Shown piece after piece: positions 19,019-29,802 of a stretch of 64,000 nt of DNA. Below the pieces are notes generated by a model that saw nothing but the letters and a program-made list of their open reading frames with translations, was not told the DNA's origin and did not search any database. The stretch is from the NCBI GenBank assembly GCA_000818945.1, contig KN805415.1, positions 228,137 to 292,136 of the forward strand. Reading direction: 5' to 3'. Origin of the DNA: Schizochytrium sp. CCTCC M209059. Taxonomy: Eukaryota > Sar > Bigyra > Thraustochytrida > Thraustochytriidae. The stretch's first letter is position 1; every line of letters begins with the position of its first letter. A program made the position numbers and the translations under genes.

Positions 19019-21427
19019 ACGACCGCGACGGCGAGCAAGGCGCAGTCGCAGCGCTTCGAGTCGTACGAGCAGAGCTATAGCGCGCTGCGCGAGTGGGTCC
19101 TACGGTCGCTGGACAAGTTTCGCGATGAGCTTTGGCCCGTACTATGGGTGGTCTTTGCGCACTCCGCTCTCAGTCTGGCCCAGGGTGGAGATGGCAAGGG
19201 CAGTGCTCGCTTTGTCGATCTCTTTCGGCGCGACCACGAGATCAACCACTTGGACGAGATTGTGGAGCTGAGCGCACTCTCGACCCCGGCCCAGGTGCAG
19301 GGCAGCCCGCTAGGGCGACGACTGCAACGCAACCGTTTCGAGATTTGCATGTCGCAGTACGCCTGCGAGCTACTTCTCGGCTTTGTGATCGAGCACAATC
19401 TGCTGCTCGTGCTGTCGATCATCAATGAGCGCACAGACATAAAGATGGTCGACTCCAAAGAGCACGTGTCGTGTCTTGGGCAAACGGTGACGGGCGTGGC
19501 AGAGATGGACGCCACTGCTAATATGACGCTGGTGTCGAACAAAAACAATCTCAAAGGCATCAAGGTGTTTTGGGGCGTACCCAAGTCGTTCCAAGCGCTC
19601 ATGCCGGGCGCCACGGGCGCATTGGCAGCATCGGCGCAGTTTCCTGCGACGCCAGCAGACTACTTGCCAAATGGAGAACCGGCAAGCAAAGACCCAGAAG
19701 AGAAGGCCAAGGAAAAGTCAGAGACGCAAAAGCTCGAGGAAGATCCACATGCACCACAATACCGCGCAGCGCGTCTCACCAAGCTGGATCGACACAATTT
19801 AGCGGTCCGGCGTGAGGAGGAGGAGCGTAAAAAGGCTGCGAGCGCCAACTCGAGCGCCAGCAAGGGAAAGGGTCTGGTGCGGCAAGTTGATGCAACCAAC
19901 CATACCCCAGGACCAGACGCTGAAGTGACGGGTGACAAGTTCGTGGAGCATATCGAGCAAAAGCTGCTGCGTGAGGTGTTGCTAAGCCTCGCGTCCTGTC
20001 CCGAGGATATTGCAGAAAAGACGTTGGCGCAAAAGGCTTTGGAGCGCGCGGAAGCGCTGGTTCTAGCCGTGGGCATGCCGGACGATCTCAGCAAGCCCGA
20101 CGCGCAGCAGAAAACCGGCATGGTCCCAACGTCGGTGGCGGTGAGCCAGGGATGGCCATCGGTGGCGCTGCAAACTTTTTTCAACGCGCACGACGCCTTG
20201 ATTTGCGCCGAGGCTCTTCACGAGTTCAAGCTCTTTGCGGCCGGTTTCGATGACAGTGTGGTTCGCGTGTGGTCGTACCCATCCTCAGAAGACGAGGAAA
20301 GCAGACGCCGCGGTGGCGGCGGCGGCGATGACGAGGAGGACGAGCCAGTGAGCGAAGATCTCTACGGGCACGCCGGACCGGTGTACGCGTGCAGCTTTAG
20401 CCCGGACGGCACCACGCTATTGACGGCGTCAGCAGACGGTACGGTGCGTTTGTGGATGCGATTTCCGGACCTTGTGGATGAATTCGGTGACGTCTTTGGC
20501 GATGAAGGCGGAGCGAATCCGGACGTGTCGGCGTCGCCCGCCGGATCGCGCAAGCGTGGCAGAGCGGGGATCTCGAAGCGGCGAACGCAGGGCGCGTGGC
20601 GCAACGTGTTCTCGTACAAGCACCACCCCGACGCACCCGTATGGGACGTGCGCTTTTCTCCTGCCGGCTATTACTTTGTGAGCGGATCTCATGACAACGT
20701 GGCGCGACTTTGGAGCGTTGAGTCGCGCAAGCCCTTGCGTCTTTTTGTGGGCCATCTTGCTGACGTCGATTGCGTGCAGTGGCACCCGAATTGCCTCTAT
20801 GTGGCGACGGGTTCGACAGATAAGACAGTGCGGACGTGGAACGTGGCGACGGGCGACTGCACGCGGGTGTTTTGCGGCCACACCGCCGGTGTCAACACTC
20901 TTGCGTTTGCTGCAAGCGGGCGATACCTGGTGTCGGGTGGTCAGGATCAGCGCGTTATCGTGTGGGATTTCGCAGCCTCGGAGCGCGTCATGGTCCTCGA
21001 TGGACACACTGCTCCCGTGTGGTCGGTGGCGATTTCTCCAGACATGGCGTTTATTGCGAGTGGGTCCGCGGACGGAGCGGTGCGCACGTGGGATACGCAC
21101 CACATTTGGGGCCGCGCTTCTATGCCGTACTTTAAGGCCGTTAACGGTCTGGACAAGCACAGCAAGTCATTTAATCCGCGCGACGCAGCAAGTGAGGCGA
21201 AACGCAAGGCAGGGGCTGGCAGCGGTACCGCGGGAGGTTCGGCTGGGAATAGCAACGCTTCGGCGGGCCAGGCAACGTCCAGCGAGCTTCACCCGCCCAA
21301 ATATGCGCGCGAGCCGCCGAGCTGCCGCTCGTTTCCGACAAAGTATACGCCGGTACACTACGTAGCCTTTGTAAACGAGCGGCTTTGCCTTGCCGCAGGT
21401 TCGTTTTCTCTTCCCGTGCTGGAGTAA
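19019..21427 (+). CDS. TAF5: TFIID subunit TAF5 (5' end lost in the gap)
   Basis: TAF5 is a scaffold of the general transcription factor TFIID (and of SAGA in some lineages), acting in the nucleus. The visible 802 codons begin with the TAF5 NTD2 region (YEQSYSALREWVLRSLDKF, then RFVDLFRRDHE), pass through a charged linker, and end in a WD40 propeller. Blades are visible as AHDALICAEAL, GHAGPVYACSFSPDG, DAPVWDVRFSPAG, GHLADVDCVQWHP, GHTAGVNTLAFAASG, GHTAPVWSVAISPD and a final TPVHYVAFVNE strand. Two insertions interrupt the propeller: a Gly/Asp/Glu-rich one after blade 1 and a basic one after blade 2. The LisH domain expected near the N-terminus is not seen and probably lies in or before the gap. 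The frame ends at TAA, 21427. Convergent with the TRF4-like gene. Confidence 0.92.
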   Translation, partial: TTATASKAQSQRFESYEQSYSALREWVLRSLDKFRDELWPVLWVVFAHSALSLAQGGDGKGSARFVDLFRRDHEINHLDEIVELSALSTPAQVQGSPLGRRLQRNRFEICMSQYACELLLGFVIEHNLLLVLSIINERTDIKMVDSKEHVSCLGQTVTGVAEMDATANMTLVSNKNNLKGIKVFWGVPKSFQALMPGATGALAASAQFPATPADYLPNGEPASKDPEEKAKEKSETQKLEEDPHAPQYRAARLTKLDRHNLAVRREEEERKKAASANSSASKGKGLVRQVDATNHTPGPDAEVTGDKFVEHIEQKLLREVLLSLASCPEDIAEKTLAQKALERAEALVLAVGMPDDLSKPDAQQKTGMVPTSVAVSQGWPSVALQTFFNAHDALICAEALHEFKLFAAGFDDSVVRVWSYPSSEDEESRRRGGGGGDDEEDEPVSEDLYGHAGPVYACSFSPDGTTLLTASADGTVRLWMRFPDLVDEFGDVFGDEGGANPDVSASPAGSRKRGRAGISKRRTQGAWRNVFSYKHHPDAPVWDVRFSPAGYYFVSGSHDNVARLWSVESRKPLRLFVGHLADVDCVQWHPNCLYVATGSTDKTVRTWNVATGDCTRVFCGHTAGVNTLAFAASGRYLVSGGQDQRVIVWDFAASERVMVLDGHTAPVWSVAISPDMAFIASGSADGAVRTWDTHHIWGRASMPYFKAVNGLDKHSKSFNPRDAASEAKRKAGAGSGTAGGSAGNSNASAGQATSSELHPPKYAREPPSCRSFPTKYTPVHYVAFVNERLCLAAGSFSLPVLE

Positions 21428-21753
21428 AAGAAAGAAGAGAAAAAGGACTTTTCGCTCGTTTCGTTTCTTCGATCCATACCTCTGTCCTCGTGAACGTGAC
21501 GTATTGCTTGGGCTAGGGCGCAAATTAAGAAGGCAGCGAGCGACCAGGAGCACATGATTGACGTGAATCAGATTTTTGACAATTCTTTACTGTTGTTGTT
21601 GTTGTTGTTTTGTTCAATTGTTGCGTGAAGGGTAAAGATTACAAGTCGAGGCGGAGCACCTAGGTCTATACATGAGATGACGATAAGAATGCGCAAGATC
21701 TTCATTCACATATCAGACAAGATCAAAGAAGTAGATTTCAGACGAATGAACGA
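21428..21753. other. Convergent 3' spacer
   Basis: Between the ends of TAF5 and the poly(A) polymerase gene. It holds a short (TTG)n run near 21591-21609. No gene seen. Confidence 0.6.
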
Positions 21754-23766
21754 TCAAACTAGCGTTGACAGGCGGTCCGCGAGCTGATTAGTAGGAATGA
21801 TGATCCCATCGAGCACAGTGTCCGTGCGTCCATCCGCAAAGTCGCTGAGCTTTTTGGTGAGCATGCGATGCGCATGCGCAAACGCCTTGCGGACCTTGTA
21901 CATGTTGTAAGATGAAGACCCGAGATCCTGCGAAGGGTCTTCGGGGTTCTCGAGGGAAAGAATGCCTGGACGAGGCTGGCGCGCCGCCATGGATGCCTTG
22001 GACTTGTATGATCCACCGTTGCGCAAACTAATCGCAACTTTGCCGTAATTGAATCGTCTGCCGTAAAGGTCGAGAAATTCAAGAAGCAGGGCGCCGAGAT
22101 CCTCGAGATCCTCGACACGGTCACTCTGCTGATCCTTTGAAAGAAGCATGCGGCGGCGGAACTGCTGGAGCATACTAACAATCATACAGAGGCAAAGGTG
22201 TGATCCGATTCCACCGCGATAGGTTTCATTAATATCGCGCTGCGCGAGGAAGTACTTGATCGTGAGCACAAGCGGGCGCAGCGCCGGCATTTCCTGAACA
22301 AGTTTACGCACCATCTGGCCCGTGCTGATGCCACTTTCCTTGTCGAAGCAAATATCAATCTCAAAGGGACTGCCCTTGAGGTGCATCTTGATGATGGGCA
22401 CGCGTGCGGAAGAAATGGTTTCAATTTTCTCCACCATATCTCGCTTGGAGAGCTCTCGGGACAGGGTGAAGATGGCCGACGCAGGAGCGCCAAAGAGAAC
22501 CATATCGACATCGCTATTAGGAATGCAAAGGTCGTTCGCATAACTTCCAAAGACCTCAACCGTGGACTCGGGAAAGAGCTCATTGGTGAGAGCGCGAATG
22601 GCTTCGAGATCATTTGCGCGCGCCGTATTCTCGGGTTTTGTAGCCCCGATGAGTTTGACAAACTGGAGAATTTCGTTGTGCAGCTGGAGCAAGGGCGGGC
22701 CGGGGCGCCGGCCACTGCGGGCATCGGGGTCATTGGGCGAAAGCTGGACAGCTGTCCAAGCGGGTCCGAGCCTTCGTTTCTTGATTTGTTCATTCGCTGA
22801 GCCAGAGCGCGCGCCATCTTGAGCATGGTCATCCTGCTTGTTTTCTGGTTCAACGGCCTTGAGGTCAAATTTGGCCACGGAAAGGAACGAGCCATCGGGC
22901 TTATCGCTCGATGCCGGAGCTGATGCGTCTGTTGATTGGTTCTTTGGCGAGGTCAAGTCGACGTCAACGTCGACGGTAGACTTGCGCTTGCGGCCGCTGA
23001 GCACGCCTCGAATGCGCGAGCCGATGTCCGAGGTGGCTGCCTCCGGCTCAAACTCTTCGTAATCGAGGGTTTTTTGGAAAACAGGTTGTTTCATCGTAGC
23101 GCGATTCGGCAGGCTTTCGACGTCGCTGTCATCAGACTTCTCTTTCTCGAGCTCGCTGAGGCCGTCAGCGCCGCGAGTTCGTTCGGGCGTGGCCGCCTCA
23201 CGTGCAACGCTGAGAATAAGATCATCATGCGCGCTGTCGATAGCTTTCTCGTCACTAGATTTCTGGTTTGACGGAGTGTACCTGGCCTGCCGAAGACGTT
23301 CTTTTGCGAAGTCGGCAGCGGACTCTGGATTGCACTGTTCCAGGAGTGTTTCGAATTGACGGACCTGTTCTTCCGCTTGATCTAAAGCTTGTTGGCGTCC
23401 TTCCAGTGTTTGATCGCGCGTGGGATTCTCTTTGATGGAGGTGTTCCGGGTTTCTTTTTGCCTTTCCAGCAGATCTGCCGTTCGTTTGGCCAGATATCGA
23501 AGTACTTTTTTGTAGTATACCGCTGGCAAGTCCTTGGGCTTGAGTTTGACAGATGCAAGCGTGACAATGTTGTCAGTGTTTGCGTGGACCTTGTCGTCGC
23601 CATTGTTACTCTTTTTGTTCTTGGCGTCCTTGGGGCTATTGTTCTTGCTCTTGCTCTTGCTCTTGCTCCTGCTTCTAGTATTTTTGCTGCTGCCGCCGCC
23701 GCCGCCGCCACCGCCGCTGCTGTTGTTGTCGGTCGAGCCGCTAGTCTTGGGTCTCCCGCGCGCCAT
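21754..23766 (-). CDS. TRF4/5-type non-canonical poly(A) polymerase
   Basis: This 670-residue nucleotidyltransferase probably adds short A tails to nuclear RNAs, as in TRAMP-like surveillance. I start at the ATG at 23766; the frame continues upstream without another ATG. Residues 1 to about 370 are low-complexity, Ser/Lys/Asp-rich, with a poly-Gly run. The catalytic domain begins near 375 (LHNEILQFVKL). It contains GSYANDLCIPNSDVDMV with metal-binding Asp419 and Asp421, and the third Asp471 in FEIDICFD. The central domain follows (LRPLVLTIKYFLAQRDINE, GGIGSHLC) and then the PAP-associated domain (LLEFLDLYGRRFNYGKVAIS). The length and lack of RNA-binding domains fit the TRF4/PAPD5/PAPD7 group rather than canonical poly(A) polymerase. 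Partner proteins are not in the window. Confidence 0.9.
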   Translation of the reverse strand: MARGRPKTSGSTDNNSSGGGGGGGGSSKNTRSRSKSKSKSKNNSPKDAKNKKSNNGDDKVHANTDNIVTLASVKLKPKDLPAVYYKKVLRYLAKRTADLLERQKETRNTSIKENPTRDQTLEGRQQALDQAEEQVRQFETLLEQCNPESAADFAKERLRQARYTPSNQKSSDEKAIDSAHDDLILSVAREAATPERTRGADGLSELEKEKSDDSDVESLPNRATMKQPVFQKTLDYEEFEPEAATSDIGSRIRGVLSGRKRKSTVDVDVDLTSPKNQSTDASAPASSDKPDGSFLSVAKFDLKAVEPENKQDDHAQDGARSGSANEQIKKRRLGPAWTAVQLSPNDPDARSGRRPGPPLLQLHNEILQFVKLIGATKPENTARANDLEAIRALTNELFPESTVEVFGSYANDLCIPNSDVDMVLFGAPASAIFTLSRELSKRDMVEKIETISSARVPIIKMHLKGSPFEIDICFDKESGISTGQMVRKLVQEMPALRPLVLTIKYFLAQRDINETYRGGIGSHLCLCMIVSMLQQFRRRMLLSKDQQSDRVEDLEDLGALLLEFLDLYGRRFNYGKVAISLRNGGSYKSKASMAARQPRPGILSLENPEDPSQDLGSSSYNMYKVRKAFAHAHRMLTKKLSDFADGRTDTVLDGIIIPTNQLADRLSTLV

Positions 23767-24403
23767 GACGCTGACCTCGTCTTCTTTTTTTTTTTTCTGG
23801 CCTGCGCTCGTGCGTCGGGGGCGACCACGTTTCGTGTGAGAGGCCAGGCAAGACGAGGCGGGCGTGTCCGGAGCGGAGCACTTCAGGATTGTGGCGCGGC
23901 GCGGCGCGGCGAGCCCCCAAGCGCCCAACTTGGTCTCGAAACAAAGCAAAGCAAAGCAACCCCAAGCGCTTTTGCTCTTGTGGTCTCTGTGGTTGTTATG
24001 AGTGAGTGGCTGGTGCAAGAGCAAGGCTAGGTTAAGTAAGGGCAGATGGGGGGACCAAGGAGTAACAACGTTCGTTTCGAGCGCACGAGTTTGGAATCAA
24101 TCAAGGTCGGTCGGTGGCTTTGGACTTTGGTTGGTGCACGATGGTGTTTGTCTCATTGGGGGATGGGAGAAAAAATTGGCGGGCAGACAGACATCTATCT
24201 GGCTGATTGACGATTTTCAAGGTAAGCTGACTGAGGATGATGTCTCTGCCCTGTCAATAAAAAACAAGGTATGGCTGACCAGCGCTTTGGTCATTAACAT
24301 TTTGTAAAAGCTGTGTGAATCGATCTTAGTATTATTTTTATCAGACATACAGAGGACAGGAAATGAAGCGCTGTATTTTTTTTTCCACAGAGACTGCAAA
24401 TGA
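23767..24403. other. Spacer between the poly(A) polymerase and LRR genes
   Basis: Includes the upstream region of the poly(A) polymerase gene and the 3' region of the LRR gene. No coding or RNA feature recognised. Confidence 0.5.
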
Positions 24404-24583
24404 TCACAAGAGCATCATGTCGTCGCTATCAGACGCAGAGCTGAGCGCCATGTCTTCAGGCGCAGGCTCGGCCTCGCCAAAGTTGTTATTGGTTTTTACA
24501 ATGCAGGCTCGGGGCCGTGCGGGCGGAACAAGAGCTGCCGAGCCCGCCGCGGCGGCGGCTGTTGTTGTTGCTGCTGCTGTTGA

Positions 24584-24623
<40 letters not shown>

Positions 24624-25501
24624 ACTGCTACTGCTGATTCGGTGGCGATGCCTAGAGTTGGGCCCGCGAAAGAGGCTGTGGAGGCACGGGCCGCCGAATG
24701 CAGCGCAATGATGCCATACTGCGTGAGATGGTTCCAGCGCACGTTGAGATGCGCAAGATTGGTGTTGAGAACCAGCGCGTCGGCCAGCGCCTTGGCGCCG
24801 GGATCGCAAATCGCGTTTGCCTCGATATTGAGCGTGGCAAGAGCTGGATTCTGTGCGAGGACCTGGGCCAGCGCGGTGGCACCAGGCGTCCCTACGCGGT
24901 TGCACTGTAGCTCCAAGCTGACAATCGTGCGGTTGGAAGCGAGGGCGGCAGCGAGGGCGGCTACGCCCTTGTCTGCGATGCGATTTACGGAAAGGTCGAG
25001 GTGTCTGAGGGTGCGGTTGCGCGCAATGCCGGGCGCGAGGGCCTCGAGGCCGGCGTCGTCGATACAGTTTGCGCTGAGCACGAGCTCTTGCAGTGTGGAA
25101 TTTCTCTCGAGAGCATCGGCGAGCGCGGTTGCGCCCTGCGTGCCAATGCGATTGTCCTCGAGCGAGATTACGCGGAGGCAGGTGTTGACGGAAAGCATTC
25201 TTGCAATGGAGCTGACGCCCGGGTCGCGGATCAGGTTGAAGGCGAGGCTGAGGTGCGTGATGGCCGTGGGCGCCGTGAGGGTCTGTGCCAGGGCGTCGGC
25301 TCCTGCGTCGGAGATCATGTTGGACGTGAGGTCGAGTTCCTCGAGGTCCTGGTTATAGATGCGCAGGAGCGCGCACAGCTTGCTCCGTACGAGGTCGTCG
25401 CCGAGCCATTCTTGGGAGTCGACGAGCCTGCCGAGCCTGAGGGCCTCGACGCCATCCTCGATGGGGCGCTGCACGACGACCGCAAAGGTCTCCGGGTCCA
25501 T
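24404..25501 (-). CDS. Leucine-rich repeat protein, ribonuclease-inhibitor type
   Basis: This 365-residue protein starts at the ATG at 25501 (MDPETF); the frame is open upstream without an ATG. Eight LRRs of 28 residues run from about residue 55 to 275, each with LxxLxLxxN followed by a helix of the type GAxALAxAL, which is the NLRC3/RNH1-like LRR-RI class. The C-terminus has a poly-Ala stretch encoded by a CTG/GCA triplet run (about 24573-24632) and an acidic Ser/Asp end. Such proteins act as protein-interaction scaffolds; in protists many are cytosolic or flagellar. No NACHT or other enzymatic domain is present. The function cannot be assigned further. Confidence 0.85.
24573..24632. repeat. 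CTG triplet microsatellite
   Basis: An almost pure CTG run encoding poly-Ala in the LRR protein on the minus strand. Confidence 0.85.
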
Positions 25502-26258
25502 TCCCGAGGCCGGCCCGGGCCTGCGCCCGGCCGCGGCTAGCCACCCCACCTTGGCGGCCCTCGCTCGCTCGCTCGCCTTGGGTCTCTCTCTCTCTTTCAC
25601 AGGCAGCGCGGCGCAGCCCAGCGCAGCCTAGCGCAGCGCTGTCTGCAATCAGCGCTGCTCTCAGCTCCCGAGGCGGACAGGACCGCCGGCGAGCGGCGCA
25701 CAGACGTCAGCGCCTCGCTAGCACCCGCGCGGGTCTGCGCCGCCCTTGGTCTCGGTCTCGGATTTGGTCTTGGTCTTGGTCCTGGCCTTGGTCCTGGCCT
25801 CGCTCTCGCTCTTGCTCGCGCGCGGGCGCGTGCGTGCTCGGTCCCTCTCTCTCTCTCTCTCTCTCTCGCGGCGGCGCTCTTGCTCGCACTTTCTTTCGCA
25901 GCCGCGGGGATACGGACGGCCCTGTGCGCGGCGGCGCGCAAGTCGGGAATGCGGCTTTGCGCCACTTGTGGCGCCCGCCGCGCGCGCTTTGCTCCACTTG
26001 GCCGCTGCGCCTCGCCGCCTCCTCCCTTCCTTCCTTGCGAGCCGCGCCAAGAAAGCGCGACGCCGCCGCGCCGCGAGGCCGGCCTCCGCGCCGCGCCCGA
26101 GGACGGCCGCGTCTGGCGCGGCGTCTGCGTCTGGCGCGGCGTCTGCGTCTGGCGCGGCTCGCTTGGCTCGCTTGGCTCGCCTGGCTTGGCCTGGTCCAGG
26201 AGCGGGACGGGCTCGAGAGGCTTTCTGTCTCGCCAGCCGGGTCTGCGTCACGACCCGC

Positions 26259-26315
26259 GATGGCGCGCTGTCGCCGCGATGGCGCGCTGTCGCCGCGATG
26301 GCGCGCTGTCGCCGC
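26259..26315. repeat. Three perfect 19 bp tandem copies
   Basis: The unit GATGGCGCGCTGTCGCCGC occurs at 26259, 26278 and 26297 without mismatch. Confidence 0.9.
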
Positions 26316-28055
26316 GACCGGCGTCGAGACCGCGCCGCGCGGCTGCCCGCCTTCCCGCCTTCCCGCCTGCCTGCCCGCCTGCCTCCCGCCGCTCCGCGCT
26401 GCGCCGCTGCCGCGTGCGAGGCGCGAGGGAGATAGATCTGCCGCGCGGCGCTTGACGCTGCTTGATGCCGCCTCGAGACCCGCCGATCGATGCCTGCTCG
26501 CGCTGCTCGCCGCTCTGCTCCGCTCTGCGCTGCGCTGCTCCGCTCTGCTCCGCTCTGCTCCGCTCTGCCCCGCTCTGCTCTGCTCTGCTCTGCGCTGCGC
26601 TGCGCTGCGCGGGCCTGCGCGGCTGCGAGGCGGCGCCCTTGCGGGTTTGCTCGCTCGCCCGCGGCGCTGCGCCCTGCTCTCTCTCCTTCTCTCTTTGCCC
26701 GCGCAGGTCCGGGCGCCGCAACCGGCTCGCTCTCATGCATGGCCCATGGCAGGCATGGCCGAGGCGCGGGATCGCCGTGGCGCGCCCCGGCGCAGAGCAG
26801 AGCGGGACCGGGGGGATGGCTGCCTCGGCTCGGCGCGGGAGGGCATGGGCTGCGCTGGGCTGGGCTGGGCTGGAGAGGAGGAGCGCGGGAGTGGAGTGAC
26901 TTGGGTTGGCTTGGGTTGGCTTGGGTTGGCTGCCTTGCGAGGCGGGGCAAGTCTCGAAAGAGCAGGTTCGCCTGCGAGCCGTTCCAGTGTCTTCGTGCGC
27001 CGGGTCTGGTGGGCTCCGCATAGGTGCGTTTAGGTACGGACTCGCGCACCGGACCCGGCCCGTCACAGACCGTATTTCTATCACAGGACCCGTGGCCTCG
27101 CCTTCAACCTGTTGGCCGCTTCGAGGCTTCTCTCCTTTCCTTTCCTTTCCTTTTCTTTCCTTTCCCTTCCCTTCCCTTCCCTTCCCTTCCCTTCGCCTCT
27201 GTTCGCACGCAAGCGCCTCGCCGTCATCCTCGCAAGAAAAAGTCCGGCACCCCAGCAACAAACAGCTCGTCCCGCGCGTCCGGCCGCAAATCCCCGCGTT
27301 GGCCAGGGCGCGTGCTCTCTCGCTCGCTCGCCGCTGCGGCGCCCGTCCACGACCCGCCCTCGTCCTTCCTTCCTGCCTCCGCTTCCTTCCCTTCTGCCTT
27401 CCTCTTCGCTCTCTCGAGGCCCGGACCGGGTGGGTCCCTCCCTCCCTCCCTGGTCGCGGGGAGGAGGTCGGCGTAACGTTGACTTTGACACCCACCAACG
27501 GTGGCGGCAGGGGGTCCTACCTTGGGACCAAGGAGTCCGCCGGAAAGCTAATTGTGGTGGGGCTTGGGAGCGAGGGATTTGTTCGGCAGAGAGCAGCTGG
27601 CTGGAGCTGACTGCAGACAGACGACGATTCGCAACCCAGACCGCGGATTTTGTGCGGACGGGAAAGGCATCGAAGAGTGGAGAGGAAGTTGAGCGGGGCG
27701 GCGGGACGTGCGTGCATGGCGAGGAGGATGGATGGTTGGATTTCAGAGCCCGCGAGGTATACTCGCTGTCAGCAGCAGACCGTGGCGAATGGCCGGGTTC
27801 ACTGTCAATCAACTACGACTCGAAGCCTCCTTGTCTGAGTCCCTCGATGCAGATCGTAACAGCTGCAGCTGCTCGCAGCTGGTAGCCTTTGCCATGCCAC
27901 AACTACCAGCAGCCCTGGTTGCTAGCTCTTGCAGTTCGTAAGTAGATGACGACGACAGGCGGCTCATCCTTTTTCTCTCGTGGTGTGCTTTGGCCAGGTC
28001 TAGGCTAGATGCAGCCAGACGTCCTTCGAATCTTCGCGCAAGGGGCGCACACGTC

Positions 28056-28282
28056 GCCGCAAGTGAACTATCGTCGATTCCGCGCTTGTGCCCGGAATCC
28101 CCCCACTTTCCCGCCGCCGTTTGCGCCACTGCCGTACTTACTCGTAGCGCTTCGCTACTGACAAGTTCATTGACCGCCACGCCCGGCACCGGCGGTCGGC
28201 CAGTTGCGACTTGCCGGGCGCGCGGCAAGTGCGCTATGCGGGGGCCGCAAGTCGGCTATAGCGCCGAGGTCTCACTTGCGGC
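28056..28282. promoter_or_regulatory. Cluster of ACTTGCGG/CCGCAAGT elements upstream of Maf1
   Basis: Five copies on both strands: GCCGCAAGTGAACTAT (28056), GACTTGCC (28208), GGCAAGTGCGCTATG (28224), CCGCAAGTCGGCTATAG (28245) and CACTTGCGGC (28273). Related copies occur upstream of two G-alpha genes. A regulatory role is inference. Confidence 0.5.
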
Positions 28283-28923
28283 AGACCGCGCGAGAGAGAG
28301 GGAGGGAAAGAAAGAAAGAAAGAAAGAAAGTAGGAGCAAAAGACACGCGCCAAAAGGAGATTGATTGACAGTGCTTGCGAGGGAGCGCGAGCGGCAGCGA
28401 CCGCGACGGCGACGGCGACGGCGACGGCGGCAGCGGCGGAGGCGGCGGCGCGGGCTCGCGAGGAACCCGGGCTCCCGGCGGCGGCGGCTCGCAGCGCGGC
28501 GCGGCGAAGAACGCCCGCGGCCCGGCGCAGGGACGCGAGCAAGGGGAAAAAGCAGAGACATTCTTTGACGGAGTGAGTGCCTGAGTGCTTGCTCAGCCGG
28601 TGCGTGCGGCGTGCTGCGCAGCACACACGCACACGTGCGCGCGGGAGAGCGGGCCCAGGAGGGAGGGGGATGGGCGTGGGAGGGCTCCAAGGCTGCCACC
28701 GAACCGCTCAGTCTTGGAGGAGTCGACCGCCACCGGGCTGCGGCAAACCCAAACCCTCGTTTCCTGGGCTGTCTTCGCGAAGCTCGTTGTCTAGAAGCGC
28801 GTCGTGGACCGCCATTTCGACGCGCGCATTGCAATTGCACACGCAAAACAACCGCTCTCTGGTCTCTCTTGAATAAGGCAAGCGCACGCACTTGAATACG
28901 CACGCACCTGTTTTGCTAAGAGC

Positions 28924-29802
28924 ATGAAGTTCCTTGATGTTGCGCGACTCAACCAAGTCACCTCGTTCCTGCAATCATGTTCCGTCGCCGATCGCAAGCT
29001 GCAGGGCAGGGTCGAGGCGTACTCGTGCAAGGCCGTTGGCGAGGACCGGCGGCTAAGTAAGGTCCTGGAACAGCAGTACGCGGCGGAACTGGCGGCTTCG
29101 TCCGACATGGACCCAGACGGCTATGCGGCGGCCGCCGCTGCGGCCTCCGGCAACATGGCCGACGAGACGGCTCTCGGCAAGCTCAGCGACCCACACACAC
29201 GGCGCCTGCTCACATACCTCATTTGCACCATGAACGCGACATTTCCCGACTACGACTTTAGCGCGCTCAAACCAGACCAATTCCGCGCGGAAAATCTTGG
29301 TCGCGTGGTGAACCTCGTCAACAGCCACTTGAGCGAGTTCGTCGACAAGCAGAGTCCGCGTTTTCTCGAGGAAGTCTGGAGTGCCGTCGACGCTGAGATT
29401 CTCTTGCGCGGGGCCGAGGTTTACACGTATGTTCCAAACATGGAGGACGACCCCTTCAGCCTTCCGGGGACGCTCTGGTCCTTTAACTTTTTCTTTTACA
29501 ATCGCGAAGAGAAGAAAGTTCTCTTTTTCACGTGCTGCTGCACGCTCCAAGGCCGCATCGGTGCTCACAGCGATCTCTACGGCACGGACGATGGCGCCTC
29601 TGACGTCATGAGTGATGTCGGCGCTCCGGACGGCGTCTCGACGCTGGCTCAAGACGAAGCAGAGTCTCGGATGGGTGCGCGAAGCGATGTCGCCGAGGCC
29701 GACGAGGACGAGGAAGACGAAGACGAAGACGAGGACTTTGAGGTGGACATGGATGCCGTCTCCATTGCCAACGAGGAAGACGAGGATGACGATGCCCTTT
29801 GA
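28924..29802 (+). CDS. MAF1: Maf1, repressor of RNA polymerase III
   Basis: This 292-residue protein binds RNA polymerase III and represses tRNA and 5S transcription under stress or nutrient limitation. The start MKFLDV is the conserved Maf1 N-terminus. The A box region contains GRVEAYSCKAVGEDRRL. The B/C box region contains DYDFSALKPDQF, then the signature DPFSLPGTLWSFNFFFYN and a KKVLFFTCCC strand. An Ala-rich insertion near residues 60-80 corresponds to the variable linker that carries regulatory phosphosites in other species. The tail (about 245-292) is strongly acidic, as in yeast and human Maf1. No intron is needed. The gene is convergent with the CHORD gene, and a cluster of ACTTGCGG elements lies about 640-870 bp upstream. 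Confidence 0.95.
   Translation: MKFLDVARLNQVTSFLQSCSVADRKLQGRVEAYSCKAVGEDRRLSKVLEQQYAAELAASSDMDPDGYAAAAAAASGNMADETALGKLSDPHTRRLLTYLICTMNATFPDYDFSALKPDQFRAENLGRVVNLVNSHLSEFVDKQSPRFLEEVWSAVDAEILLRGAEVYTYVPNMEDDPFSLPGTLWSFNFFFYNREEKKVLFFTCCCTLQGRIGAHSDLYGTDDGASDVMSDVGAPDGVSTLAQDEAESRMGARSDVAEADEDEEDEDEDEDFEVDMDAVSIANEEDEDDDAL

Larger units (their letters stand above)
25502..28923. other. 3.4 kb low-complexity GC-rich spacer between divergent genes
   Basis: No gene is supported. The long overlapping frames on both strands are Arg/Ala/Ser/Pro-rich and repeat-driven. Visible structure: TC/CT runs (about 25845-25867), an 18 bp unit around GTCTGGCGCGGC repeated at 26110-26157, three perfect 19 bp units at 26259-26315, CTCTGCTCCG repeats (about 26515-26610), GGGTTGGCTT repeats (about 26904-26930), CCTTT/CCCTT repeats (about 27134-27195), a GAAA run (28307-28331) and a cluster of ACTTGCGG elements (28056-28282). 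Confidence 0.65.

Noticed and set aside
25718..27498. Frames of up to 443 codons in the low-complexity spacer
   Set aside because: Repetitive and Arg/Ala/Ser-rich, with comparable frames on both strands and no domain.
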